DNA of 64,000 nt, taken from NCBI GenBank assembly GCA_030848705.1, contig CM061240.1, positions 23,145,001-23,209,000 of the forward strand, written 5' to 3'. The stretch's first letter is position 1; each line of letters starts with the position of its first letter. The translations under genes were made by a program, and so were the position numbers. The stretch comes from Heracleum sosnowskyi. Its lineage: Eukaryota > Streptophyta > Magnoliopsida > Apiales > Apiaceae. The notes beneath the pieces are model-generated. The model saw only the letters and a program-made list of their open reading frames with translations, made no database searches and was not told where the DNA came from. Shown one piece after another: positions 47,163 through 58,943 of the stretch.

Positions 47163-48658
47163 TCCCAATTCCCTTAGTCCCAGGTGAACCAGAGAAGGTG
47201 ACTTATGTTGGGGCGCTACTGCCCGAGCCATTGAAAAGCAAACTCACATCTTTTCTTCAAGAGAACAATGACGTTTTTGCTTGGACAGCGACTAATATGC
47301 CAGGGATTGATCCCCAATTGATATCTCACAAATTGAATGTGGATCCAGAGAGGAAGACAGTGAAGCAAAAGAAAAGAAATTTTGCTCCAGAGAGGCTTGA
47401 AGCCATTAAGCAAGAAGTGAATAAGCTTTTGGAAGCTGGGTTCATAGAGGAAATCCAATTCCCAGAATGGTTAGCTAACCCCGTAATGGTCAAAAAAGCT
47501 AACAGGAAGTGGAAAATGTGCGTCGACTTCACCGACTTGAATGATGCATGTCCTAAGGATTATTTTCCCTTACCAAGGATTGATGCTCTAATAGATGCCA
47601 CTGCTGGACATGAGATGCTAAGTTTCATGGATGGCTTCAGTGGATATAATCAAATCAAGATGCACAAAGATGACATCACCAAGGTGTCATTCATCACTGA
47701 CTTTGGTGTCTTCTGTTTCTTAGTCATGGCTTTTGGACTTAAGAATGCTGGAGCAACCTATTAAAGGTTGGTAAACAAAATCTTTGAGCACTTAATGGGA
47801 AAAATCATGGAGGTCTACGTAGATGACATGTTAGTCAAAAGCCTCGATAAGGTCGATCACATTCAGCACCTCCGAGAGGCATTCGAAGTGCTGAGGCACC
47901 ACAAGATGATGTTGAATCCAGCTAAGTGTGCCTTTGGTGTAGGCTCGGGGAAGTTTTTAGGCCTGATGGTTTCCAAGAGAGGAATCGAGGCTAATCCCGA
48001 CAAAATCAAAGCAATTCTAGACATGGAACCAGCAAAGACTGTCAAGGATGTCCAGAAACTAACAGGAAGAGTGGCTGCATTAGGAAGATTCATCTCCAAG
48101 TCTGGAGAGAAGTGTTTACCCTTCTTCAAAGCACTCAAGAAAGTGAAAATTTTTGAATGGACAACTGAAAGCCAAGAGGCCTTTGAGGCCCTGAAGAAAT
48201 ACATGGCTGAAGCACCACTATTGGCAAAACCCAAGCCAGGGGAAATTCTCTATTTATAATTGGCGGGTTCTAACACAGCCCTTGGATCCGTGTTGGTAAA
48301 GGAAGAATTGAAGGTTCAAAAACCCATCTACTATGTGAGAAAGATTCTACATGGGGCAGAAATAAACTACTCAGCGATTGAGAAGTTTGCCTTAGCCTTG
48401 ATAATGGCCTCAAGAAAGCTACGCCCGTACTTCCAGGCTCACAAGATAGAGGTTTTGACTAATCAACCTCTAAGAAACATCTTGCATAGTCCCCAAGTTA
48501 GTGGGAGATTGATCAAATGGGCCATTGAATTGGGAGAATTTGACATCAAGTATAAGCCTCGGACGACCATAAAAGCTCAAGCACTTGCTGACTTCATGGT
48601 TGAATGCACCATTGACAACCAAGAAGTCGGGGGGGGGGGGGGGGGGGGCAGGAAGTGA
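47111..48658 (+). pseudogene. Tat reverse transcriptase and first RNase H, copy B
   Basis: The linker and RT are contiguous here; the CACTA target (GGACAGCG) is intact at about 47284-47291. The Tyr-Val-Asp-Asp motif is at 47816-47827. Lesions: a private TAA at 47762-47764 inside RT (a Gln codon in copy A), the shared TAA at 48257-48259 before RNase H, and a 20-base G-run near 48629-48648 that ends the frame. Confidence 0.85.
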
Positions 48659-50409
48659 TAGTGGAAGATAAGAAAGATGAGGAAATGACCTTCAAAGAAT
48701 GTTGGGTGCTCTATTTTGATGGAGCATCAAAAACAAAATCAAGTGGAGCTGGTTTAGTGCTACAAAGTCCTGATGGATTCATAATAGAGTATGCACTAAA
48801 GCTTGACTTCCCAACGACAAACAATGAGGCTGAGTATGAAGCTCTGATAGCTGGCTTAGGGCTGGCTGGAGCCTTGAGGGTCAAAACTCTGAAAGTATGT
48901 GGAGACTCGAGGCTAGTGGTTTCCCAAGTAAATGGGGAGTTTGAGGCCAGAGATGAAGTCATGGCCAAGTAATTAAAACTTGTCAAGGCAATTATGACTC
49001 AGTTCGATGAATGCTATGTGGAGCACATTCCAAGGGAGGAAAACATGAAGGTTGATGCCTTGTCTAAGTTTGCCTCTTCTGAAATTGAAAACTATGCAGG
49101 GAGTGTATACTTCCAAGTCTTGAAGACCCCAAGCATCAATGGAAAGTTGGTAGCACCTATTGGTATTACCAGTTGTTGGATTGATCCCATCAAAGATCAT
49201 CTGGAAACTGGTTGGCTGCCTAATGACACTTCAGAAGCACGGAAGCTATACGTCAGAGCACTAAGGTATGCCCTAATTGAGGGAATCCTATACAAGAAAT
49301 CTTTTGTTATTCCATACTTAAAGTGCTTAAGAACTCAAGAGGCAGAATTAGCCCTAAAGGAAGTGCATGCAGGAATTTGTGGGCAACACTTGGGGGGCAG
49401 AGCCCTTGCTCATAAAGTCACCCGTCTAGGTTTCTATTGGCCAAGCATACTTGCTGATGCTAAAAGCTATGTGAAGAAGTGTGAATGGTGCCAGAAACAT
49501 GCACCAGTGGTTAGACAACCACCAGAGATGATGACATCCATTAACTCACCTATCCCTTTTGCTATGTGGGGAATGAATATACTCGGGCCATTTCCTATGG
49601 CGAGTGCTCAAAGAAAGTTCTTGATAGTAGCAATTGACTACTTCACCAAGTGGATTGAGGCTAAGCCATTAGACAAGATAACCACCAAGCAAGTGATGCA
49701 CTTCTTCTGGGAAAATGTGATATGCAGATATGGAATTCCACGAGTCCTGGTCACGGACAATGGAACTCAGTTTCACAACGATGAGTTCAAGAAGTATTGC
49801 GATGAGAATGATATCAAGTTGCGTTTCACTTCTGTTGCCCATCCTCAAACAAATGGGCAAGCTGAGGTTGCAAATCGAATTATCCTAGATGGACTAAAGA
49901 AAAGAGTTGAACGCTCCAGAAACACTTGGGTAGACGAATTACTCCCCATACTTTGGGCATATCGTACTACTTGTAAAGTCACCACCGGGGCAACTCCATT
50001 TCTATTGGCTTATGGAGCAGAGGCAGTGGTCCCGGTGGAGATTACTCACACCTCCCTAAGAGTTGAGGCTTATGAACCAGAAGAAAATGAAGAAGGCTTG
50101 AGGCTAGCTTTGGATCTAATTGACGAAGTTAGAGATGAGGCAAACGCCAAGATAGTTGAACATCAAAAGAAGGCATCTTTCTACTACAACCTAAGGGTTA
50201 AAGAAAGGTTCTTTCGACAAGGAGATTTGGTTCTTCGAAAGATTGAGGCATCTGGAGTTGGTCAAAAAGGCAAGTTGGCCCTGAATTGGGAAGGACCATA
50301 TCGCGTCAAGAACGTATTTGGTCGAGGCTCGTACAAACTAGAAACCCTTGAAGGGCATGAGGTGCCAAGGACTTGGCATGCCTCCAATTTGAAAATTTAT
50401 TATGTTTAA
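48651..50409 (+). pseudogene. Tat second RNase H (aRNH) and integrase, copy B
   Basis: Same domains as in copy A. The copy-A stop at 32367 is a sense codon here, but a private TAA at 48970-48972 breaks the frame at the end of aRNH. Integrase continues open from 48994 to 50409 with HHCC and all three DDE residues. Confidence 0.88.
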
Positions 50410-50720
50410 GGTGTTTCCTGAGAGGACTCACTACTAGAAATAAGGTTCGATGAAACCAACCCAAGTTTTAAACTGGGATACTATGTAAGGGTTGATCCCA
50501 TTTTCAAGTTATGAATAAATTCAGCATTTTCATGTTTCAGAGCTTATCTACTATGAGTGTTCACAAACATTCAAGAAGCAAGAAAAACAACACAAGCCAA
50601 TGAAGGGCCACAAGATATAAATAAGGCTGGATAAAAACTTAAATAAGTTAAGTTAAGCCCGTAGGCCGAAAGTACATAAACAAAAGTACAAGCCATGAAT
50701 GGCCATAAGTAAAACTACAT

Positions 50721-52561
50721 CTAAGTTGCCTTGTCTATGGCCTCCTCCTCCTCCTCTTCCTCTCCAGAATGAAGGGCAGCATCATCAGCCCCAGTAGTCT
50801 GACCAGGTGGAGAAGTGTGATCCAGGTCTAAGATCCTGTCATCCTCCTCCATCTCGTCCTCTCCAGCCAAAGCCAACTCCAAAGGAGTAGGAAGATGAGG
50901 GCTTTGAAAATCAGAAATAAGGAGAGATCCAGGCATCTTCTCCAAAACAGCAGAAAGAGCGTCATCCCATCCCTTAGTATACTGAACTGGGAAGAGGAGC
51001 TCGTCATGCTTATCAATCAAGTCCTCGTACTCCTTAGAGTCGAGGTACTCATCGATAAAGTCATCCTTGCCCTTCCTCAAAGACACCAGCTCAGCCTGGA
51101 AGTCAGCCAACTCCTTCTCCTTCCTGGCCAGAGTGGCCTTCAATGTGCCCACCTCCTCTTGGGACTTCTCAAACTTGCCTTGGTTGGCCTCAGAAGATGA
51201 GCGCCAAGCCTTGGCTTGAAAGAGAGCCCCTTGGTAGTTGGCATTAACCTACAAGCAAGTTACAAGTCAAATACTTAGACTTGAAATACATTATTAACTA
51301 CAAAGAAAAAAGAAGAGAAGAAATACTTACAACAGCCATAGCCTGGGATCCAGCATGCTCCACCCCCTCAATGGTGGAGTTGGAGACAAAATCCTTGTAA
51401 TCACAAGGAGTCAGAGAGTGATAAGACCACTCCATAACATGCTTGGACACTCCCACCACAGTGTCCTTCTTCCTGAGACCCCAGTTGGGGCGCCAAACTG
51501 AGCTTTTAGCCGAGGCAGGACCCTCAGCATCCTCAGTAAGGTCCACATGGGGCCTTATAAAAGCTGTGGCACTGGAAGCACGAGGGTCCTTCCCTCCCAA
51601 ACGTGCCCTCTTCATCCTTGCCGTCTTCCCATCTTCAGGCTCGTTGGTCTTATTAATAAAGACCGCAGCTGTAAAGAAACACAAGGAAAGAAATAGTTGG
51701 TATAAGACAATCTCAAATAAACAAAGGAAGATATGAGGTGAGAATTACCCTTATCAGAAACATTTGAAAGTCCCAAGGACTTAAGCTGGAACTCATCCAG
51801 GAGCACCCAAACCATTGTGGCATAATTATCCTTCGTGAGCTCAGCATATGCATGGGCCTCTTCATCATTCAGGATGATATTACTAGGGCTACCATCTGAA
51901 ACCCTACTAAAGGAGCTACGGAAAAGGGTGCCCCAATCCCTCCTTCCCAAATCAAATACATAAACTCTTCCTTCCATTTGAGGTTGTTGTCAGGAATGGA
52001 TTTGGGGTGAAATATAGGAGGAGTGGAAGGTCGATGGTTGATATATACCCAACCCAAAGTAAGGGCTGAACTATTCTTAAACTGGAAAATTTTCCTAAAC
52101 AAAGCTACTGACAATGGAAATTTGTTCTTCAAGCAAAGAACAAGAAAACACATAATAATTCTCCAGGCGTTTGGAGGAAGTTGGCAAGGGTGAATCCCAA
52201 CATCAGCCAAAAGCCTGGGAATGAACTCATGAAAGGGAAACCCGAGTCCTGCGACAATGGCATCCTTGTAAATGCAGAGTGCATCAGGACGCCAATGGCA
52301 AGAACGGTCCCCTGGGCCAACTGGGACTAATCTATAGGGGGACTTAATCCTATACATTTTGTTATAGTCCCTAATTAAATCGATTTCATGAAACTTATTA
52401 CTACAGTCAAAAGAATCTAAGTGGGACACATAAGGATATTCATCACTACGTTCTAAAATCATATCTTGAAGTGACATATGAGAAGAACGAATGATGATAC
52501 CTCTCTTAGAATCTTTGTTCATTCTTTGAAGGCGTTGAGCAGCTTTGTCAGACATCTTCAA
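50721..52561 (-). CDS. Antisense spliced ORF of Tat element, copy B (Transposase_28-like)
   Basis: The copy-B counterpart with exons at about 52561-51749, 51668-51331 and 51248-50721, the same splice dinucleotides and the same frame shift near 51970. The Glu run at the C-terminus is one codon shorter. Only a few residues differ from copy A. Confidence 0.65.
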
Positions 52562-53030
52562 ATCTTCAAAAGAAATCCCAGAAAAATCTTCAAATCTTCA
52601 AAACTTCAAAGAAATTCCCAGGAAATCTTCAAAGAAACCCAGAAATCTTCAAGGGATGAAGATTGATCCCATAAAACTAGAGCACCACCGTGAAAAACTC
52701 GCCGGGAATCACCTTACCACGGAATAAAAGAGAGAAAAACTAAAGATACTAGAGAGAAATTTTCGGAAAGAAAGAAGTATGAAGTGAGAGTGAAATGAGA
52801 AATCTCACTCTTTTATAATGAAAATGACTGGAAGCTCAACCGGTTAAGGGATGGCAACCGTCTATAGCGAGTAAGGCCCATAAATCCATTTATGGATTAA
52901 AAAGGCAAAATCGAAGCCCAAATCAAATAAGGCCCGTTAAGGCCCAAGGCTGGAAAGATTTAAGTTTAAAATTGGACTATTTAAAGCCCAAAAATAATAA
53001 AGCCTGGAATAAAACCAGGGCAAAAACAAA

Positions 53031-54040
53031 AGACCGAGGTCGAAATGACCCTAAGACAAAGTCGTTCGTCCAAGGTCGAATATACAAGGGAAATCGAGGT
53101 CGTATTCATCGACCTCACTCCCAAACTAAGCGGAAAAATTAAAGATTTAAGGTCGAAAAGACCCTAAATCGAGGTCGAACGACCCAAGTCGAAAAAACAC
53201 ACGAAATTGAGATCGTGTCCATCGACTTCGCACCAAAAGCAAGTTGGAAAATTGAAAGTTCGAGGTCGAAAGGACCCTAGATTGAAGTCGATCGAACGAG
53301 ATCGAAAATATACTATAAATCGAGTTCGTATCACTCGACCTCACACTGAAACGAGGTCGAAAACATGAGGATTCGAGGTCGAAAGAATGAGGTCGAGAAT
53401 GACCCAGAAATCAAGTCTATTTTGACCTAAAACATCGAGGTCGAAAACGTATAGAAACGAGATCGAATAAACGAGATCGAAAGTATATGGGAAATCGAGG
53501 TCGTATTATACGACCTCGTACCAAAATAAGACCAGGAAATCATAGAATTTCAGGTCGAAAATGACCTAGGAGATCCTGGTCGAAAAAGGCTAAACGAAGT
53601 CGAAGCTGTGAGGTCAAAATTGACCTACGAGTCCAGGTCGAAACAAACGACCTCATGACCAAATGAGGTCGAAGAAACACAGGGTTGAAGTCGACCAATC
53701 GAGGTCGAGAATGGCTTTTGAATCGAAGTCGACAGCTTCAACCTCACGACCAATCGAGGTCGAAGGTATATTAGAAATGAGGTCGACACGTGAGGTCGAC
53801 AATAACCTACGAGTCGAAGTCGACAACTCCAGGTCGAAAGCATACTGAGTCGAGGTCGAACAAGTGAGGTCGAAAAAGACCTGGGATTCCTGGTCGACAG
53901 CTTCGACCTCACAGATGTTTGAGCTCGAATTCCAGGTCAAAATCCTGGTCGAATTTATACTGTTTCCTGGTCGAATTTACACTATTTCCTGGTCGAATTC
54001 CTGGTCGAAAATGACCTAATTTGAGGTCAAAAATGACCTA
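53031..54040. repeat. GGTCGAA-motif array in the Tat 3' region, copy B
   Basis: The copy-B version of the array at 36689-37695, with the same order of motifs and few substitutions. Confidence 0.85.
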
Positions 54041-54108
54041 AAAATTGAAAATTTTGGGAAAAACACGCTATAACTTCTACGAAAACCCCAAGGAGATTTT
54101 CCCAGAAG

Positions 54109-54201
54109 TTGGGGGGCAAATGATATGGTCAGAAAATTAATTATAGAAATATAATTGACTAGTCAAACAAAATGCCGATATTTAAGTCCCGACACCCTAA
54201 T
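54109..54201 (+). repeat. Polypurine tract and truncated 3' LTR, Tat copy B
   Basis: The same tract (54109-54120) and the same 81-bp LTR remnant (54121-54201), broken at the identical base as in copy A. Confidence 0.85.
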
Positions 54202-54966
54202 ATTGTTATTGTACCCTAAACTCTTATTTCACATAAACTTCTATGTTGTTTTTAATAATAATAATAATAATCTAATCAAAATCTACAATAAATTATATTG
54301 TTATTGTACGAATATATTATATTGTTATTAATTTACATTGTACCAAAATATATTATAATATTATATCATGTAATAGATATCCCATGTTGTAAGAGTTACA
54401 ATAAGATCACAACAGAAGCAAACTATAGTATGTGTAATTTGTAGTTTAGGTCATCTGAAATTTGTATTCTTATTGTAGTTCGAATTCTTTTATAACCTTA
54501 GTGTCTTGGTGAATTGAACTTAAAATATGAAACACCAACGAATATGATTGTACGTCGTTATTACCGAAGAAGTGATTATTGTCCATCACCAAAGTACAAA
54601 AAAAGTTACTAATCGAATACAAGTTGTGGACATGTAAATTTACTTTTTAGCATGCCAAGTTTTTGTTAATACAAGTTGTGTAGAGGTAAATTCACTTTTC
54701 AGCATGCCAAGTTGTTCTCATCTGCATGCGAATCAATTGCATAGAAAATGTTCGAATATTTACATCACCAATCACAAGTGCATAAATTGAACTCAATTAT
54801 ATTTGTCCTGTTATATTTATTCTTTATTCATGAGTAGCCTTATTATATTTAAATAGTCCCAAATGAATTTAACTATATATATTTTGTAGATTTAGTTAAT
54901 TCATTAATAGACTTATAATCCATATTTTGTACGATATTGAGCTAATTTCTTAGTCCCCTGTATTTT
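54202..54966. other. Right flank of Tat copy B
   Basis: The duplicate of 37857-38620. AT-rich; GCATGCCAAGTT occurs twice (near 54650 and 54710). No gene. Confidence 0.5.
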
Positions 54967-55930
54967 TTCCTTCTAGCTATGCCTTTACAATTGAAAGACA
55001 AATGGTATGCATACAAAAAAGATATTGTCAAACAAGAGATTATGAAACTATTGAGCAGTGAGATGAACGTAATGATTAAATTCACAAAAAAATTATGTCC
55101 CAGGTATTACTATCTAAAGTTTCTTTTTTCTTAATTTTTAGAATTATTCGATTCAGATAATGATCTCTTGTGTTTTATGTATAAATAAAAAGTTGTTTCT
55201 AGAAATAAAGAAACTCAACTGTATGTCAATCTTCTAAATTTTAGCCCATGTTGTATATACAAAATTTTAATTATATATACATAGTTTACATGACTGATTT
55301 CTTAGTCCCCTTATAATTATTCCTTACAGTTACGCCTTCAAAATTGAAATTGTAAAGAAAGATATCGTCAAACAAGAGATTCTTAAACTATTGAGCAGTA
55401 GAATAAATGAGAAACATCGCAAAAAATATATGACACATGTATTGGTGACAAAGTTTTTTTTATTTAACTTTATATAATTTTTCAATTCAACTAATGACCT
55501 CTTACGTTTTTATATAAGAGAAAGTTGTTTATGAAAATAAAAAAATTCAATTGAATGGGAATCTATTGGATCTATATACAGTATACAGGTTGGTGTTTCA
55601 GTTTTAAAATTAATTTGATTTTAATTACGTTTTCTACATAATAAAAAAAGCTATTTCTAGGAATAAAGAAAATCAACCGGTAAATCTTCTAGATCTTATC
55701 CAGGTTGAATAAACAAAATTTTAATTATATTTATACATACATAGTGTATACTACATTTGGCTAATTTGTTATTACCCTTATAATTATCCCTTATAGCTAC
55801 ACTTTCAAAATTGGAAGTTAAAAGATTTTCTGGAATAAAAAGATGTCATTAAACAAGAAATTCTGAATTAGTGGAATAAACGTAATGAGAAATTTCGAAA
55901 AAGATATATCGCACAGGTATTGGTGACGTA
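54967..55930 (+). repeat. Three exon-like repeats, unidentified
   Basis: Three similar stretches of about 110-135 bp are spaced about 360-470 bp apart. Each is preceded by a pyrimidine-rich run ending in TAG or CAG and followed by GTATT: about 54977-55105, 55330-55437 and 55796-55918. The first reads KDKWYAYKKDIVKQEIMKLL, the second YAFKIEIVKKDIVKQEILKL, and the third is broken by stops. The intervening sequence is also repeated, with TAATGACCTCTTACGTTTT-type strings. I do not recognise the peptide. It could be a relic of a multi-exon gene carried by a Helitron-like element, or a transposon repeat. Confidence 0.4.
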
Positions 55931-56365
55931 GTTTCTATTACTTATATATATATAATTATTCAAAAAATACAACTATTAATCTCTTACGCTTTCTATATAA
56001 TAGAAAGTTGTTGCTGAAAATAAGAAATTCATTTGGATGAGAATTTTTTGGATCTAAACACAAGTTGGTGTTTTAGATTTTAAAATGATTTTTCTTTTGA
56101 TATTGAAATATAAATAATCTACCATTAACATTTAACTGCTCTACAGTTCATTGACATTCCGTTATGTTGTAAAGGATAACATATAAAGTTTTTATAATTA
56201 ACTGAATAATAATAATATTTTCATGAGTAAAATATTTGTAAAATTTAGTAAATAATTTCATGAAAAAAATAATGTAATTGTAAACAATTTTTAGTCAAAA
56301 TTTAAAATAACATAATTGATAATATTAATTAAAAAATACTATAAATAAAATAAATTTCCAAATTA

Positions 56366-56395
56366 AATCATTCTTTCGCACGGGTTATCTTCTAG
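56366..56395 (+). mobile_element. Helitron-like 3' terminus
   Basis: TTTCGCACGGGTTATCTTCTAG is followed by T. A (C)GCACGGG string 10-12 bp before a terminal CTAG resembles plant Helitron 3' ends. A clear partner arm for the hairpin is not visible, so this is tentative. If right, the element would start near 23095, with the Tat insertion and the tandem duplication inside it. About 55930-56365 is AT-rich without genes. Confidence 0.35.
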
Positions 56396-56625
56396 TTTTC
56401 TTGTAATGAAAGTTTTTTTCCTAAAATTTGCCCTAATATATGTTAAAGTTGATTTTAACGGCAAGAATGACTTAAACGTTTACTCGGAAGAGTTGATCTC
56501 TCATGATTAATCAATTTTGGAGAAGTATTTAATTTGTGAATTTTCTGAATAATATTGCGTTCATTTGCTAGAAATAATTGGACGTGTAAAGACTTTTCGA
56601 ATAATTGGAGGAGCCGTGGGTCTAA
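56396..56625. other. Intergenic sequence
   Basis: AT-rich; no gene or repeat was recognised before the dioxygenase upstream homology begins at 56626. Confidence 0.35.
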
Positions 56626-57000
56626 TATAATCAATCTATCAATTTGTATCATTGCAAGCATTAGGTTTCCTCGAATTATCCTTTATTTTTTACATTACAA
56701 CCCTCAGTATAAGCATGTCAAAATGGTAGGAGACATATACATGCATGCATGATTCGTACAAATTGGAAATTTAATGTTTTTAAAAGCAAAAATTACAGGA
56801 GAAATTCCTGGAAATCACCTAAAAGAATAATAAATATGTTGAAAACGAAAATTGAAAGTACCAGATCAGATAGATTGTTATATTGATGATGGCTGCTACG
56901 AGCACGTGCGATGATGGCTGCGACGAGAACCTGATAAGGTGGCTGTTGAAGGAGACGAGTGAGTCAATAGAAGTGGGCCGGGGTTGCAATTTGGTTCATG
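56626..57000 (+). promoter_or_regulatory. Distal upstream region of dioxygenase copy 2, with G-box
   Basis: 56626-56859 matches the gene-less segments at 21589 and 40771 and, in part, copy 1 upstream. 56886-57000 matches about 6060-6150 upstream of copy 1, with the CACGTG G-box at 56903-56908 and about 30 additional bases after it. CATGCATG (RY-type) strings lie at about 56743-56752. 57001-57244 has no recognisable element. Confidence 0.4.
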
Positions 57001-57244
57001 TGGTATCAACTATTTGCTTATTGAGCTTGACTCAGAAGAACAATATGAGACCGGGGGCATACTAAAATACTCTATGAAATTTTATTCTGCATGCATACAA
57101 CGGCTGCCATAATATTCTCTTTTGACTGATCAGCAGTAGATTTTTTTTTTCTGTTGTTTGTTAAACCTGTCAATACCGGCTTGTAAATGTAAAAAGTATA
57201 GTTTGGGTTACATAGATAATAGTTGAATCACATACGGACACCCA

Positions 57245-57393
57245 TGGACTTTGACGGTCACAAATAGTGCCCCAAAGTTGCCATTATACACTCTTACAGT
57301 CTATAAATACAACAAATTTACATGCATTTCAATAACATAGTCCTCTTCCTCTACATCTCCTTAAGTACTTGCTTGCTTCAGAAATCAGAAACA
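57245..57393 (+). promoter_or_regulatory. Core promoter and 5' UTR of dioxygenase copy 2
   Basis: TATAAATA is at 57302-57309 and the TTGAC core at 57251-57255. The block is nearly identical to 6684-6833. The first divergent bases upstream differ completely from copy 1. Confidence 0.65.
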
Positions 57394-58568
57394 ATGGCTC
57401 CATCTCCCACTAATGATTACAGAAATTTTGCAGTAACAAAAGGGCACGGCGTAAAGGGTCTCTCGGATCTCAAGCTCGATGCTTTACCAGAGCAATATAT
57501 TCAACCTGTGGAGGAGCGATTAGACATGACAAAAGTCCTGAAGAAAGAGTCCATACCCGTGATTGACATGTCCAATTTGGATGATCCGAATGTGGCTCAT
57601 CAGATTGCGGCTGCTGCTGAAAAGTGGGGATTCTTTCAGATTATTAATCATGGAGTCCCCATTGAGGTTCTTGAGAATGTCAAGGAAGCTACACGTAGAT
57701 TCTTCGCATTGCCTGTGGAGGAGAAGATCAAGTATACTCAAGAACAGTCTCCTACAAATTCTGTCAGGCTTACAACAAGCTTTCTTCCAAAAGTAGACAA
57801 AGTTCTCGAGTGGAAAGATTACCTTAGTATCCTTGTTTCTGATGAGAAGTCTTCCGAATTTTGGCCATCTACATGCAAGTAAGTTTATATTTTTGGGGAA
57901 CAAGGATCTTTATTTTTCACGACTGTCCTTGGTTGATTAATTTATAGTTCAATATTTATATGACGTGTGGAATAACAGTTCTATTGCCTATGTGTTTTAG
58001 GCATGACGTAAAGGAATATGTTGAGAAGTCTGAGTTTGTCATGAAATGGCTGCTAAAAGCCCTGATGAAGGGGTTAAATGTGGACATGGACTCAAAAGAA
58101 TCAATTCTAATGGGCTCAACCAGAATCAACCTCAACTATTATCCTGTTTGTCCAAACCCTGAGCTTGCAATTGGAGTGGGACGCCATTCTGACGTCTCCA
58201 CACTCACATTTCTCCTTCAAGACAATGTCGGAGGACTACACATCAGAAAGATGGACACCGATACTTGGATTTTCGTGCCTCCTGTAGAGGGAGCAATAGT
58301 AATTAACATTGGTGATGCTCTTCAAATCTTGAGTAATGGTAAATACAAAAGTGTTGAGCACTGTGTTGCAGCCAATGGAAGCAACGACAGAATTTCGGTG
58401 CCAATCTTTACTAACCCTAGTCCGGATGATATTATTGGCCCGCTACCTGAGCTGCTCAAAAATGGAGAAAAACCAGTATACAAACACGTCCTGTATTCGG
58501 ATTATGTGAAACATTTCTACAGGAAATCTCACGATGGGAAGCACACTCTTGATTTCGCAAAGATGTGA
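57394..58568 (+). CDS. F6'H1-like: 2-oxoglutarate/Fe(II) dioxygenase, feruloyl-/p-coumaroyl-CoA ortho-hydroxylase type (copy 2)
   Basis: Exon 1 is 57394-57878, the intron 57879-58000 (GT-AG, 122 bp, phase 2) and exon 2 58001-58568, giving 350 residues. The ATG at 57394 is chosen because the 5' leader is identical to copy 1 and MAPSPTNDY is shared, although an in-frame ATG 24 codons upstream (57322) also exists in this copy. The Fe(II) ligands H224, D226 and H282 and the 2-oxoglutarate residues R292/S294 are all present. Compared with copy 1 it has D29, A30 and V280. Like copy 1 it should ortho-hydroxylate a hydroxycinnamoyl-CoA, after which lactonisation gives umbelliferone or scopoletin. A convergent P450 fragment follows 375 bp downstream. 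Confidence 0.9.
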
Positions 58569-58943
58569 TTGGTTGTCAGGACCGCAAGTTGTTGAATTAA
58601 TAAAATCGATAAGATGATGAACATGTATTGTCCCATGTTACATTCGTCGGTATTAGGAATGAAAAACACGTACCCAACATCGTGGTGATGATCTCTGTAA
58701 TCTTTCACTTGTTTCCTTTGCATTTTGAAGTGAACTTTTATTAATGTTCGCGTTAATAGAAGTATATATGTTAACATCTTATTTCCATTATTATTCATGA
58801 TAGGGCAATTCAAATATATATATATAGAATCCTCTATTTTACTGAGGAATGTGGACTGAGGACTGAATGACAATTCAAATAATTTAAGACCAGAATAAAT
58901 TCTTCTCAAAAAAAAAAAAAAAACCAGAATAAATTATGCAACA
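58569..58943 (+). other. 3' flank of dioxygenase copy 2
   Basis: The AATAAA at 58599-58604 sits at the joint where copy 1 has 50 additional bases. Homology to copy 1 ends near 58717. The remainder is AT-rich with a TATATATATATA run and an A-run (about 58909-58922) just before the P450 stop codon. The minus-strand frame across this stretch is not a gene. Confidence 0.5.

Larger units (their letters stand above)
44184..54201 (+). mobile_element. Tat-lineage Gypsy LTR retrotransposon, copy B (3' LTR truncated)
   Basis: The duplicate of the copy-A element with the same domain order; it is 10.02 kb and has no CACTA insertion. It shares some lesions with A (frameshift after the gag zinc knuckle, a stop at the start of the RNase H segment) and has its own (stops at 47762 and 48970, a 5-bp insertion in gag near 46060). 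It was copied by segmental duplication, not by transposition, because the flanks are duplicated too. Confidence 0.9.
38733..55065 (+). repeat. Tandem segmental duplication, copy B
   Basis: This is the second copy of the block, about 16.3 kb, ending GAGCAGTGAGATG before unique sequence (AACGTAATG) that continues the exon-like repeat. It lacks the CACTA insertion of copy A. Relative to A it carries a short extra string near 41290, lacks about 40 bp near 43130, and has a longer G-run at 48630. The Tat element, its truncated 3' LTR and all flanking relics are shared, so they predate the duplication. Confidence 0.9.

Noticed and set aside
19545..55065. The tandem duplication as a simple assembly artefact
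   Set aside because: The copies differ by many substitutions, indels and a whole CACTA insertion with target duplication, which a duplicated contig would not show.
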